The notes: a model not told the origin generated them from the letters alone. A DNA stretch of 64,000 nt from DTU098 sp964498525 (GCA_964498525.1 CAZCGU010000015.1:17641-81640), one strand, 5' to 3'; counted from the stretch's first letter, positions 18,325-27,699 are shown. Made by a program: numbers and translations.

Positions 18325-18813
18325 TCAGACGGGTTGCTTAAGCTTTTTTTCCATATAGGTGCGGAAGTTCTCCAGTCTTTTTTGATCCACGCGAATAAAT
18401 TCCACCAGGCTTTTAATGCGGGTCACAGTTTCTTCCCGGATATTGTGTTCGATTTTTTCGGTTTCTTCCAGAATGCCTTCTTTAACCCCGAGGAGCATAA
18501 GGAACTTTTCAATTACCTTGTGCCTTTGCAACAGGTAATTTCCCAGTTTACGGCCCCGGGGGGTGAATTGGATCACTCCGTATTTTTCGTATTTAAGATA
18601 ATCCATTTCCGCAAGCCGGCGGACCATTTTACTGGCCGAGGATGGTTGAACGTTCAAAGCGCCGGCTAGATCGCCCATCCTGGTGAAGCCATTTTCCCTG
18701 GAAAGGCGGTAGGCCATTTCCAGATAGTCCTCCATGCTGGAGGTAATCGTATCATCCTGGCTTAAAAGATCATACCCTCGTACCGTGTAAAATTTATAAT
18801 TGCTGCTTACCAC
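18325..18813 (-). CDS. DtxR/MntR-family metal-dependent transcriptional regulator
   Basis: A 162-residue regulator. An N-terminal winged helix (about 25-85, with MEDYLEMAYRLS, GDLAGALNVQPSSASKMVRRL and the wing YGVIQFTPRG) is followed by a metal-binding dimerisation domain (LLQRHKVIEKFL, HNIREETVTRI), as in MntR and short DtxR proteins; no SH3-like third domain. It is the last gene of the run feoA-feoB-feoB on the same strand, 160 bases after feoB, so it probably controls ferrous iron (or manganese) uptake. GTG start after a G-rich site. The gap upstream has TTGACA (minus strand, 18911-18916) but no good -10. Confidence 0.85.
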   Translation of the reverse strand: MVSSNYKFYTVRGYDLLSQDDTITSSMEDYLEMAYRLSRENGFTRMGDLAGALNVQPSSASKMVRRLAEMDYLKYEKYGVIQFTPRGRKLGNYLLQRHKVIEKFLMLLGVKEGILEETEKIEHNIREETVTRIKSLVEFIRVDQKRLENFRTYMEKKLKQPV

Positions 18814-18972
18814 AGGATTCCCCCCCGCGATTTATGGTAACAGATACCAGGGCATTCATATTACAGGTTATGGGAAATGTGAGCCTTATGTGCATACGAT
18901 TATCTGGTGTTGTCAAGCCGGTATGTTTGCTTTAGGGTAAGGACCGAAAAATAATACTTTTCACCTCGGGGG

Positions 18973-20382
18973 CTAAACCAGGCCCAGCAGTCGTACTGCC
19001 CGGGTCAGGGCGAAAGTTACCAGCAACGCTACGGACAGCGGCATCAACAGGGCGATCAAGGTCCACTTGAGGCTGCGGGTTTCCTTGAAAATAGTCAGCA
19101 GTGTAGTACCGCAGGGGTAGTGCAGCAGCGAAAACAGCATCACGGACAACGCCGTGAACCAGGTCCAGCCGTGCTGGCCCACCAGGATGTTATGCAGGGC
19201 CGCCAGGCTGTCCGGTTCCACCATGGTGCCGGACGAGATGTAGCCCATTAGCAGGATGGGCAGGACAATTTCATTAGCCGGCAACCCCAGAATAAAAGCT
19301 ATCAGGATAAACCCGTCCATACCCAGGTGCCGGGCAAAGGCGTCCAGGGAACCGGCGGCATAACACAAAAGGCTTGAACTGTCAATGAATGTATTGGCCA
19401 GAAGCCAGGTCGCGACCCCGGCTGGAACAGCCACTACCACCGCCCTCCCCAACACAAAAAGGGTCCGGTCCAGAACAGAGCGGATGATGATTCTGCCTGC
19501 TTGCGGCCTGCGGTAGGGGGGGAGTTCCAGAATAAAGAAAGAAGGCGCCCCGCGCAGCAATGTTTTCGACAGCAGCTTCGAAACTAAAAGGGTGATTATT
19601 ACGCCGGTTAAAACAAGTCCAACCACTACCGCAGTGGCTGCCGCCGAACGACAGGAAGCAGCCACCGCACCCCCCATAAACACGGTGGAAAGTGTGATTA
19701 AGATGGGGAAACGTCCGTTACAGGGTATAAAGTTATTGGTTAAAATTGCAATAAGCCGCTCTCTGGGGGATTCAATGATCCGGCAGGAGATGACACCCGC
19801 GGCGTTGCAGCCAAAACCCATGCTCATGGTCAGGGACTGTTTGCCGTGGGCGCCGGCCCGGCGAAAAAAATTGTCCAGATTAAAAGCAACCCGGGGAAGG
19901 TAGCCGAGGTCCTCCAGCAAAGTAAAAAGGGGGAAAAAAATGGCCATGGGGGGTAGCATTACCGAAACAACCCAGGCCAGCGACATGTAAGCCCCCTCCA
20001 CCAAAAGACCGTGCAGCCAGGCAGGGGCTCCAGCCTGGATGAACAACCCTGAAAGCAGATCCTGGAGGCGGAAAAGAGCGGCGGCTAAAACCTGGGAAGG
20101 GTAATTGGCCCCCGTAACGGTCAGCCACAGAACCACCCCCAGGAGAATCAGCATCAAGGGGAACCCCAGCAGGCGCGAGGTAATAATATCATCAATTTTT
20201 TGATCCCAATTAATTTGCTTCCGGTTTTCCCGGCTGACAACCTTCCCCGCTATTTTTTCCGCGGAATCGTAAATCCCGTCAACGATGCGGTCCCGCATGG
20301 CGTTTTTTTCTTCAGGGGGGAGATCCCTGTTAATCTCATCCAGTATTTTGGTGAGAGGATTGCAGCTTCCTACCTGGTACAT
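18973..20382 (-). CDS. feoB: Ferrous iron transporter FeoB, membrane half (split gene)
   Basis: The membrane pore part of FeoB as a separate 469-residue protein. It has a short cytosolic N-terminus and about nine membrane segments with two nucleoside-recognition (Gate) domains. Conserved FeoB cysteines occur in GFGCNAAGVISCRIIES and NFIPCNGRFP. I chose the ATG at 20382 (MYQVGSCNPL), preceded by GGGGGGAAG; another ATG is at 20403. It overlaps the end of the GTPase gene by 13 bases in a different frame, so translation is probably coupled. Such split FeoB pairs occur in related clostridia, so this is probably natural, not a frameshift. Confidence 0.88.
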   Translation of the reverse strand: MYQVGSCNPLTKILDEINRDLPPEEKNAMRDRIVDGIYDSAEKIAGKVVSRENRKQINWDQKIDDIITSRLLGFPLMLILLGVVLWLTVTGANYPSQVLAAALFRLQDLLSGLFIQAGAPAWLHGLLVEGAYMSLAWVVSVMLPPMAIFFPLFTLLEDLGYLPRVAFNLDNFFRRAGAHGKQSLTMSMGFGCNAAGVISCRIIESPRERLIAILTNNFIPCNGRFPILITLSTVFMGGAVAASCRSAAATAVVVGLVLTGVIITLLVSKLLSKTLLRGAPSFFILELPPYRRPQAGRIIIRSVLDRTLFVLGRAVVVAVPAGVATWLLANTFIDSSSLLCYAAGSLDAFARHLGMDGFILIAFILGLPANEIVLPILLMGYISSGTMVEPDSLAALHNILVGQHGWTWFTALSVMLFSLLHYPCGTTLLTIFKETRSLKWTLIALLMPLSVALLVTFALTRAVRLLGLV

Positions 20383-21164
20383 AATATCTTTTCTTCCCCC
20401 CATTGAGGTGAACCTTTTTTATCATCATCCAGGTAAATCTGCAAGGAGTCAATAATGCCGCGATCGCCGTCGATCAAACGCAGGGCCACCCACCTGGGGT
20501 TCAGTCCCGCCGGGATTAACGGACTTATTTTCAACTCGATCCTTTGCACCAGATATTCTATTTCTGAATCGTAGGTAACAAGCCTGGGGGTGATCTTGAT
20601 TCGGCCGGATGCCACCCTGTCAATGGCATCTATCAATTTGTCCAGGCTGCGTCCGCTCCTGGCGGCAGTGGCGATGACCGGCACCCCCAGTTCGCTGGAT
20701 AATAAATCCACGTCCACACGAATATATTTTCTTTCCGCCTCGTCCATAAGGTTAACGCAGACCACTACCCTGGGGGTTATTTCCATGACCTGCAACACCA
20801 GGTTCAAGTTGCGTTCCAGGCAGGTGGCGTCAGTAACGATCACTGTTGCGTCGGGGCGGGTAAAGCAGATATAGTCCCTGGCTACTTGCTCGTCAACTGA
20901 ATTTGCAAACAGGGAATATGTACCCGGCAGATCCACCAGGGTAAAATGTTTGTTTTTATAGTAAAAACTCCCCTCAGCCCTTTGTACCGTCTTACCCGGC
21001 CAGTTGCCCGTATGCTGGCGAAGCCCCGTCAGGGCGTTAAAAACCGTACTCTTGCCGGTGTTGGGGTTGCCGGCCAGGGCTATGGTCATCTGCGGACATT
21101 GGTGTTGCGGCACGGATTGGTTCCAGCAATTCTTTTTGCGGCAGGCCCCCTTAAAAAAAGCCAT
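20370..21164 (-). CDS. feoB: FeoB GTPase domain protein (split gene)
   Basis: The cytosolic G-protein half of FeoB, 264 residues. Motifs are LAGNPNTGKSTVFNALTG (G1, about 30-47), DLPGTYSL (G3) and NLMDE (G4), followed by the FeoB helical domain. The N-terminus carries extra cysteines (ACRKKNC) that may bind metal. The ATG at 21164 lies two bases after the feoA stop, with GAAGGGGG upstream. The reading frame ends in CTR-stop inside the start of the membrane-half gene. Together with FeoA they form the ferrous iron importer. Confidence 0.9.
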   Translation of the reverse strand: MAFFKGACRKKNCWNQSVPQHQCPQMTIALAGNPNTGKSTVFNALTGLRQHTGNWPGKTVQRAEGSFYYKNKHFTLVDLPGTYSLFANSVDEQVARDYICFTRPDATVIVTDATCLERNLNLVLQVMEITPRVVVCVNLMDEAERKYIRVDVDLLSSELGVPVIATAARSGRSLDKLIDAIDRVASGRIKITPRLVTYDSEIEYLVQRIELKISPLIPAGLNPRWVALRLIDGDRGIIDSLQIYLDDDKKGSPQWGEEKILCTR

Positions 21165-21166
21165 CT

Positions 21167-21427
21167 TCAAACCCCCTTCGCGGAATAAATTTCCATCCTG
21201 ATTAAAACCTCCCTGGCCACTTCTTCCCTGAGGGCGATAACCGTTCCCCGGATCTTGTAGGCAGTGGGATCGCCCGACGGGCTGCTCCGGATTGTTTTTA
21301 CTTCAGTACCCGGAACAAGCCCTAAATCCAGCAGGCGGCGTCTGGTCATACCCCGGGCCAGTAGTGTATCAATCCGGCCGGAGCGGCCCACCGGAAGCTG
21401 GGCCAGGGTCAGCGTTTCTATGTTCAA
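21167..21427 (-). CDS. feoA: Ferrous iron transport protein A
   Basis: An 86-residue SH3-like FeoA protein: TLAQLPVGRSGRI, the ARGMTRRRLLDLGLVPGTEV core and the C-terminal RGTVIALREEVAREVLI. It acts in the cytosol with FeoB. First gene of the feoA-feoB(GTPase)-feoB(membrane) unit. The ATG is preceded by GGGAGG. Confidence 0.93.
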   Translation of the reverse strand: MNIETLTLAQLPVGRSGRIDTLLARGMTRRRLLDLGLVPGTEVKTIRSSPSGDPTAYKIRGTVIALREEVAREVLIRMEIYSAKGV

Positions 21428-21507
21428 GGCGCAAATACCTCCCGTTTTACTTTGGGGAGCAAAATAACCGGCTTTAAGGAGTGGTTAAAAAAGTTGCCTG
21501 CGGCTAA

Positions 21508-21541
21508 ATCCCCTTCTTCTTACTTTATTAAAGAAGGGGAT
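21508..21541 (-). terminator. Terminator between the cadA/zntA and feo operons
   Basis: Stem ATCCCCTTCTT / AAGAAGGGGAT with a 12-base loop, between two operons on the minus strand; it closes the metal ATPase transcript. Confidence 0.7.
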
Positions 21542-21603
21542 CTTTGGTGTTTGTCTAAATTAAACCCATTTCCCTCCAAAAATAAAACGTATTAAGATCC
21601 GGC

Positions 21604-24033
21604 TCAGGCCTTGCCGCAGGAAAACTCCGGGGTCCTGGCCGGCTGGTTTTTTTTGACGGGGCGCCTGCCGGCCTTGAAAAGCCGCATCCCGTTCAGGACA
21701 ACCAGCAGGGAGGCCCCGGTGTCGGCAAACACAGCCATCCAAAGACTGGTGAAGCCCGCGAAGGTAAACGCGATAAAAACGCCTTTGACCAGCAAGGAAA
21801 AGGCAATGTTCTGCTTGACAATTTGCAAGGTGCTCCGGCCCAGCCGGATGATATAGGGAAGGTTAGCCAGATCATCACCCATCAAGGCGATATCTGCTGT
21901 TTCCAGGGCAGTATCCGTGCCGGCGGCGCCCATTGCTATTCCCACCGTGGCTGCCGCCAGGGCGGGACTGTCGTTGATCCCGTCACCTACCATGGCCAGC
22001 TTGCCGTGCTTTTCCATTAATGAGTTTACAATCGAGAGCTTATCTTCCGGCAGCAAGCCGGAATGGACTTCATCAATGCCCAGGCGGCCGGCGATCCTGG
22101 CAGCGGCTCCAGTGCTGTCGCCGGTGAGGACGACAATCCGGTCGATCCCGGAACGGCGCAAGCCTTCAATGGCCTCCGCGGCGTTGTGCCGGGTTTTTTC
22201 GGCAACAAACAAGGCTCCGATTATTCCCTGGCGGTTCCCCACAAGAACAGGAATGCCGCTTCTTTCTTTTAAATCTTCCAGAAACGCCACCGGCTTCGGA
22301 GAGATTCCAGCCTCGTTCAGAAGTTTTAAGTTGCCGGCGTAATAGCGCTTCCCCGCAAATTCCCCGGTCACACCCTGGCCGGGGAGGGGTTTGAATCCGG
22401 TGAATTTCCGCGGCTTGAGTGATCTTTCCCGGGCGGCGCGCAGGATTGCCCCGGCCAGGGGATGCTCCGAACGCTGCTCAATGGAAGCGGCAATTTCAAG
22501 CAATTCTTCCCGGGAATAACCGGGCGCCGGTAATATTTCCGCTACTTCAGGGTGTCCCGTGGTCAGGGTGCCGGTTTTGTCAAAAGCAACCACCTTCAGT
22601 GCGCCTGCCTCCTCCAGATAAGCGCCGCCCTTAATAAGAACGCCTTTTTTGGCGGCTCCGCCAATGGCTGCTACAATTGACACCGGGGTTGAGATAACCA
22701 GGGCACAGGGACAGGATATGACCAGGAGAATCAATGCTTTTTCAAACCAGGGCGGGAAGGGCAGACCCAGGACAAGGACGGGAAGTACCGCCGTAAGCAC
22801 GGCGCCGGCTATAATCAGCGGGGTATAAATCCTGGCGAAAACGTCGACAAACTGTTGGGAAGGAGCCTTTTGGGCCTGGGCTTCTTCAATCAAGTTGATA
22901 ATCCTGGCCAGGGTGTTGTCTTTAGCAGTCCTGGTTACCGTAACTTCCATGTATCCGTGTTCGTTGACTGTTCCCGCGAAGACCGGATCCCCGGCCTTTT
23001 TCGCCACTGGTAGGGATTCCCCGGTCAGGGGGGACTGGTTCACATTGGAAAAGCCGGACTGAACGGTGCCGTCCATGGCAATTCTCTCCCCGGGCCGTAC
23101 CAGGAGCGTGTCGCCGATCTTGATCTCGCCGGCGGGGAGATTCTTTTCCATGCCGTTCCTGCGGACCAGGGCTTCCTTTGGGGTTAGGGCTAACAGGGAA
23201 CGGATGGAATTTCTCGCCTTATCCACGGTATAGCTCTGCAAAGCGCTGCCCAGGGAAAAAAGAAAGACAAGGGTGGCGCCTTCCAGCCACTCGCCGATGG
23301 CCAACGCCCCGATCAGGGCAAGAGTCATCAAAACGTTCATGTCCAGGCTTAAAGCGCGCAGGGCATAAAGGGCGCTTCGCCCGATATTATAACCCCCTGC
23401 CAGAATAGCTAAAAGATAGGCCGTCTTTCCGGTAACACCGGGCATATCCAGCAGGGACGAAAGGATCCCCAGGGTGATAAAAAGGCCGGAAAATATTGTT
23501 ATGAGAACTTTTTGCCGCCTGAAAAGGGATTCAGGCAAAGGCCTGGTTTCCCTCGCAGAAACAGGCTCGATGTCGTAACCTGAAGCCCGGACAAGTTCAA
23601 TTATACTGCCGGAAGGACAGGTGTGCCGCAGGCTCAGTCTGGCTATCCCAAAGTTCAGTTCCGCCTCCATTACGCCGGGCGCTTGCAATAGCCTTGTTTT
23701 CAGTTTGCCGGCACAGTCGGCGCAGTCCAGACCCTGCAATTGATAGGTGGATAACTGGACGGTTTCCGAAGTAGTTGGTTCTTCCTGTTCAACAGTAAAA
23801 CCGGCATCTTTAACCAGTGAAAGGATTTTGTGGGGGGACAGGGTATGCCTGACAGTCAGCTTTCCCGTTCCAAAGCTAACGCGAACGGATTCCACACCGG
23901 GTGTCAGGGCCAATTTATTTTCAAGTTTGTCTGCGCATGCGGCGCAATCAAGTCCGCCCAGTTTGAAAGAGTTGGTTTTGCTTCTGCCTTTTGAATGCGG
24001 TATTAGTGCCTCGGGCAAGCTAACTCCCTCCAT
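21604..24033 (-). CDS. Heavy-metal (Zn/Cd/Pb) exporting P1B-type ATPase
   Basis: An 809-residue metal efflux pump. Two N-terminal HMA domains carry the motifs GLDCAACADKL (about 28-38) and GLDCADCAGKL (about 100-110). Then follow the membrane segments, the actuator TGES, the metal-site CPC (ISCPCALVISTP), the phosphorylation DKTGTLT, the SEHPLA motif and GDGINDSPALA. The paired CPC and the GLDCA(D)C type of HMA place it with CadA/ZntA rather than copper pumps. It begins 13 bases after the CadC-type repressor stop, the usual cadC-cadA arrangement. GGAGGG precedes the start. Confidence 0.93.
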   Translation of the reverse strand: MEGVSLPEALIPHSKGRSKTNSFKLGGLDCAACADKLENKLALTPGVESVRVSFGTGKLTVRHTLSPHKILSLVKDAGFTVEQEEPTTSETVQLSTYQLQGLDCADCAGKLKTRLLQAPGVMEAELNFGIARLSLRHTCPSGSIIELVRASGYDIEPVSARETRPLPESLFRRQKVLITIFSGLFITLGILSSLLDMPGVTGKTAYLLAILAGGYNIGRSALYALRALSLDMNVLMTLALIGALAIGEWLEGATLVFLFSLGSALQSYTVDKARNSIRSLLALTPKEALVRRNGMEKNLPAGEIKIGDTLLVRPGERIAMDGTVQSGFSNVNQSPLTGESLPVAKKAGDPVFAGTVNEHGYMEVTVTRTAKDNTLARIINLIEEAQAQKAPSQQFVDVFARIYTPLIIAGAVLTAVLPVLVLGLPFPPWFEKALILLVISCPCALVISTPVSIVAAIGGAAKKGVLIKGGAYLEEAGALKVVAFDKTGTLTTGHPEVAEILPAPGYSREELLEIAASIEQRSEHPLAGAILRAARERSLKPRKFTGFKPLPGQGVTGEFAGKRYYAGNLKLLNEAGISPKPVAFLEDLKERSGIPVLVGNRQGIIGALFVAEKTRHNAAEAIEGLRRSGIDRIVVLTGDSTGAAARIAGRLGIDEVHSGLLPEDKLSIVNSLMEKHGKLAMVGDGINDSPALAAATVGIAMGAAGTDTALETADIALMGDDLANLPYIIRLGRSTLQIVKQNIAFSLLVKGVFIAFTFAGFTSLWMAVFADTGASLLVVLNGMRLFKAGRRPVKKNQPARTPEFSCGKA

Positions 24034-24046
24034 TTAGAAAAGATAA

Positions 24047-24403
24047 TTAAAGTTTTAGGTCCCTGTGGGTCAGAGCAGTTTCAAGCAGGAGAGAAACGCA
24101 ATGGTTGTCCAGGGAATAGAAAACCATCTTGCCCTGACGCCGGTATCTGGCCAGTCCGGCGTTTTTAAGATAGCGCAGGTGGTGGGAGGCTGCCGCAACT
24201 GTGGTACCGGTAATGTTGGCCACGTCGCAAACGCAGAGCTCTTCGCAGGCCAGGGCAAAGATGATCTTAAGTCTGGTTTCATCCCCCAGGGCCTTAAAAA
24301 GGGGGGCTAAACCCTCAACTTCTTGTATTTTCCGGCGAAGCCGGCGGACCTTTTCCTCGTTGTAACAGAAGATATCACAGAGACCGGGCTCGTATTCAGC
24401 CAA
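24047..24403 (-). CDS. cadC: ArsR-family metal sensor repressor, CadC type
   Basis: A 118-residue winged-helix repressor that leaves DNA when Cd, Pb or Zn binds. The N-terminal pair CDIFCYNEEKV and the ELCVCDVA motif in the recognition region supply the four-cysteine alpha3N site typical of CadC, and the C-terminal DNHCVSLLLETALTHRD resembles the alpha5 site. The helix-turn-helix reads VAAASHHLRYLKNAGL. It controls the downstream metal ATPase; an inverted repeat that fits as its operator precedes the gene. Confidence 0.92.
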   Translation of the reverse strand: MAEYEPGLCDIFCYNEEKVRRLRRKIQEVEGLAPLFKALGDETRLKIIFALACEELCVCDVANITGTTVAAASHHLRYLKNAGLARYRRQGKMVFYSLDNHCVSLLLETALTHRDLKL

Positions 24404-24423
24404 TACAACTCACCTCCGGGCAG

Positions 24424-24449
24424 AATATTAAAACATTCGTTTGAATATT
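24424..24449 (-). promoter_or_regulatory. Probable CadC operator
   Basis: Inverted repeat AATATTAAAAC - ATTC - GTTTGAATATT: 11-base arms with one mismatch and a 4-base spacer, about 20 bases before the repressor start. A TATAAT-type -10 on the minus strand abuts it (24446-24453). The A/T-rich arms with TTCAAA resemble known cad operators. Confidence 0.65.
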
Positions 24450-24597
24450 ATAATATGTCATCCGGGTTTTCTTTGCTACTATTATATTTTGTATATTACG
24501 GTGTATTTTATAGCTCCAGTTAAATGAAGGGAAATGATGGATTAAGTAGAAATAGTAATGGAAGCTATTTGGGTTACCGATAAGTGGGGGTGGAGTA

Positions 24598-25989
24598 TTG
24601 ACAGAAAAAGACATCGAGGTTATGCAAAAACTATTTAGCCCCGGAAATGTGGCTGTGATTGGAGCTACCGCTTCATCTGAAAGAGTTGGTTACAACCTTC
24701 TGGACAGCCTGATTGAAGGAGGTTACAAAGGTAAAATTTATCCTGTTCATCCCAGTTTAAAAGAAATTCTTGGGATCCCTGTTTATCCTTCCCTTCGGGA
24801 TATTCCGGACCGGGTAGACCTGGCTCTTGTTGCCTTAAACCGGCGGGACACGGTTGAAGTGTTGGAGCGCTGCGGAGAACTGGGCGTAAAGGGCGCTGTA
24901 AGTCTTGCCGGCGGCTTCAGGGAAACTGGGGAAGAGGGACGGGCCCTGGAAAAAAGAATAGTTGAAATAGCAGAAAAATATGCGCTAAAGGTTGTCGGTC
25001 CCAATACCCTGGGGATCATGAATTTGGAAGCGGATCTTAATGCCTCGTTCTACCCGGTGAGACTAAAAAAGGGGAATGTGTCCCTGATCTCGCAAAGCGG
25101 TGGAATTGGTTTCAGTATAATTCAAAAATGTCAAGATGAAGGGGTGGGCCTGAATAAATTCATCGGCGCCGGCAACCGTACAGTCCTGGAAATCGCGGAC
25201 TACCTGGAGTTTCTGGCCGGAGATGCCGGGACAAGGGTAATAGGGGTTTTCCTGGAAGGAGTGGAGAATGCCCGGAGACTGGTGCAGGCGGCAGGCCGGG
25301 TGGCACGTAAGAAGCCTGTAGTCATCTACAAAGTTGGGCACTCCGATGACGTTAACAAGGCAACTCTAACCCATACCGGAAGCATGGCCGGACCCTACAA
25401 GCTGTTCCGGGATATTTTTAATCAGTATGGAGTTTTGCTGGCCGGCAGCGTTGCTGAACTTGTGGCAGCCTGTAAAGCGCTTTCGCTCTGTCAGCTTCCT
25501 GCCGGGGGCAGATTGGGCCTGTATACTTACACGGCGGGGCCGGCTATCGTTGCCCTGGATGGTCTTGCCGGACGGGAAATCAGCATCCCGGCGCCAGCGC
25601 CGGGGACTGTTCGTAAGATTAAAGCAATCCTGGGCGAGGATCTTCCCGTTATTTTAAAGAACCCCATAGATACCGGGGGTCTGGGTACCCGGTCCGGTAC
25701 CTACGGCCTTTTGGTAGAGGCTGCCCTGAACGATCCCAACTTCGATCTTCTGGCAACATTTAGCTGCCCCCATAAAAACTGGCGGAATCCTACCAGTGAG
25801 CTAATCGAAGCACATAAAAAAAGCGGCAAGCCGCTGCTATCCTGTTACATATCCACGATAAAGGGCGTGGAGGCGGACAGGGAAGTTCTCCAGCAGGCGG
25901 GTATCCCCCTTTATAAGTCACCGGAGGAAACCGCCTGGGGTATTGCCGCGCTGGTCCATTACAGCCGGGGGGTGGAATGCCTTTCATGA
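24598..25989 (+). CDS. ADP-forming acyl-CoA (acetyl-CoA) synthetase, alpha subunit
   Basis: A 463-residue CoA-binding and CoA-ligase subunit. It converts an acyl-CoA, ADP and phosphate to the free acid, CoA and ATP with its beta partner, a substrate-level phosphorylation step known from archaea and some anaerobic bacteria. Motifs: FSPGNVAVIGATASSERVG (CoA-binding, about 13-31), VGPNTLGIMN, ISQSGGIGFSI, and THTGSMAGP around residue 261, whose His is the expected phosphorylated residue. TTG start after GGGGGTGGAG. Its TGA overlaps the ATG of the beta gene (ATGA), so translation is coupled. Confidence 0.9.
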   Translation: MTEKDIEVMQKLFSPGNVAVIGATASSERVGYNLLDSLIEGGYKGKIYPVHPSLKEILGIPVYPSLRDIPDRVDLALVALNRRDTVEVLERCGELGVKGAVSLAGGFRETGEEGRALEKRIVEIAEKYALKVVGPNTLGIMNLEADLNASFYPVRLKKGNVSLISQSGGIGFSIIQKCQDEGVGLNKFIGAGNRTVLEIADYLEFLAGDAGTRVIGVFLEGVENARRLVQAAGRVARKKPVVIYKVGHSDDVNKATLTHTGSMAGPYKLFRDIFNQYGVLLAGSVAELVAACKALSLCQLPAGGRLGLYTYTAGPAIVALDGLAGREISIPAPAPGTVRKIKAILGEDLPVILKNPIDTGGLGTRSGTYGLLVEAALNDPNFDLLATFSCPHKNWRNPTSELIEAHKKSGKPLLSCYISTIKGVEADREVLQQAGIPLYKSPEETAWGIAALVHYSRGVECLS

Positions 25990-26684
25990 AGGCGCGAAAA
26001 TTAATTGAAAACATACGCAAAACAGGCAGAACTTTCTTAACTGAGTTCGAATCCAAGGAATTTCTTGCCTTAAGGGGTATTCCCGTGGTGTCCTGCCAGG
26101 TGGCCCGGGACGAGGAAGAAACGGTTAGAATAGCTCGCCAATGCGGTTTCCCCGTGGTTCTAAAGGTGAATTCCCCCCATATCGTTCACAAATCGGAACG
26201 GGGGGGTGTGTTTCTTAATCTTCCGGGAGAGGAAGCTGTCCGGGAAGCTTTCAGAAATATCAAGAGGAATTGTGCTGCCGTCGATCCCGATGCTGATGTA
26301 ACCGTACAACCCATGCTCAAAAAGGGCGTGGAAGTATTAATAGGCACAATTGCGGACAGGCAGTTCGGCCCGGTGGTAGCTTTCGGACTGGGAGGTGTTT
26401 TTACCGAAGTCCTCAAGGATATTGTTTTTAGAATGGCCCCCGTAAGTACCGCAGAAGCAGAAAAAATGGTCTGTCAGATCGAAGGAAACTGCCTTCTGCG
26501 GGGCTACAGGGGAAACCCGGCTGTGGATACCCTTTCCCTGCAGAAGATTATTACCAGTATATCGCAACTTGCCGTAGAAATGGAAGATATCGAGGAGATG
26601 GACTTAAATCCGGTTGTTGTTTTCCCCCGTGGCGCCAGGGTTCTGGATGCGCGAATTAAAATAAGTCAGATCCAGTCAGGCTAG
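25986..26684 (+). CDS. ADP-forming acyl-CoA synthetase, beta subunit (ATP-grasp)
   Basis: A 232-residue ATP-grasp subunit. Motifs: FLTEFESKEFLALRGIPV (N-terminal), FPVVLKVNSPHIVHKSERGG (nucleotide-binding Lys and the His region), FGPVVAFGLGGVFTEVLKD and EEMDLNPVVV (metal-binding). I chose the ATG at 25986, overlapping the alpha stop as ATGA, about ten bases after GGGGGGTGG. Together with alpha it forms the usual two-gene ACD; which acid is produced cannot be told. Its end overlaps the convergent hydrolase gene by nine bases. Confidence 0.9.
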   Translation: MKARKLIENIRKTGRTFLTEFESKEFLALRGIPVVSCQVARDEEETVRIARQCGFPVVLKVNSPHIVHKSERGGVFLNLPGEEAVREAFRNIKRNCAAVDPDADVTVQPMLKKGVEVLIGTIADRQFGPVVAFGLGGVFTEVLKDIVFRMAPVSTAEAEKMVCQIEGNCLLRGYRGNPAVDTLSLQKIITSISQLAVEMEDIEEMDLNPVVVFPRGARVLDARIKISQIQSG

Positions 26685-27458
26685 AGTTGGGGAGAAACAT
26701 TCATCCAGCCAGTTAAACAGGCAAGCCCAGGCTTCCAGGTGCTTCCCTGTAAAACGGTGGTCGGCTCCCTCTACGATCCGGATCTTCTTTGGTTCACCCG
26801 CCGCGCCATAAATTGCCCGGGCGTTCCAGGCGGGCACCACGTTGTCGCTGCTTCCATGGACCACCAGGAGCGGGCGGGGCGCCACCAGGGCGGCCTGCCC
26901 ATAGACGTCATGCTGTTGCAGGTCGGTAAAAAAACTCTCCCGCACGCGGACAGTCCCCTGTTCCCCGGTAAGCGGCGTCAGCCCGTTTTTTTCCTCCTGT
27001 AGCACACCTCTTCTGCCCTGAAAAAGATTTAATGGTTCCGACGGCGCCGCCCAGGTGCACACCCCGGCTACCCGCCTGTCCGCGCCGGCCTGGCATAGGG
27101 CGGTGGTGCCGCCAAAGCTTCGTCCGGTGAGGATTATTTTTTCAAAACCCTTCGCCAGGCAAAAATCCACGGAGCTGTTTAGGTCCTTGATTTGGCCTGT
27201 GAGGCTGATGTCTGCGAAATCGCCCTCGCTGTCGCCACAGCCGCTAAAGTTGAACAACAAGGTAGCATACCCCTTTTTCCCCAGTTCTTCCGCCATTTCC
27301 AGTGCCCTGCCCCCGCCTTCCTTGCTGCCCGTAAAACCGTGACAGACAATAAGCACGGGTCCTTTATTTTCAGTGGAGTGAAGCAATCCCGCCAGTCTCA
27401 AGCCTTTAGCGTTGAGGTAACTGACCTTTTCCCAACCGGGTGATTCTGTTAAGAACAC
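26676..27458 (-). CDS. Alpha/beta hydrolase
   Basis: A 260-residue serine hydrolase of the alpha/beta fold. The oxyanion segment is CHGFTGSKEGGG, the nucleophile elbow GRSFGGTTALCQ, the acid lies near VVHGSSDNVVPA and the histidine in EGADHRFTGKH. The GTG start follows GGAGGG. Single gene, convergent with the acyl-CoA synthetase. It resembles short esterase/dienelactone-hydrolase-like proteins; substrate unknown. Confidence 0.85.
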   Translation of the reverse strand: MFLTESPGWEKVSYLNAKGLRLAGLLHSTENKGPVLIVCHGFTGSKEGGGRALEMAEELGKKGYATLLFNFSGCGDSEGDFADISLTGQIKDLNSSVDFCLAKGFEKIILTGRSFGGTTALCQAGADRRVAGVCTWAAPSEPLNLFQGRRGVLQEEKNGLTPLTGEQGTVRVRESFFTDLQQHDVYGQAALVAPRPLLVVHGSSDNVVPAWNARAIYGAAGEPKKIRIVEGADHRFTGKHLEAWACLFNWLDECFSPTLA

Positions 27459-27699
27459 CGGAACACCCTCCTTTGAGAATGAATGTAAGATTTATACAGG
27501 AGAAACGGACTCAAGAATAGAAAATAAGCACTTGAATCCCAGACATGACTTATGATAACTTTAAGTTGCTGCAAGAAAACCAACAATTCGAGCTCCTTCC
27601 GCAACCAGCGGATCCCTGGTAATACCCCGGGTTTAGGATTTACTAAAATAATTAGAATAAAGCAATTTTAAATACAGCCCCGGTAAAGGAGGATTTTAG

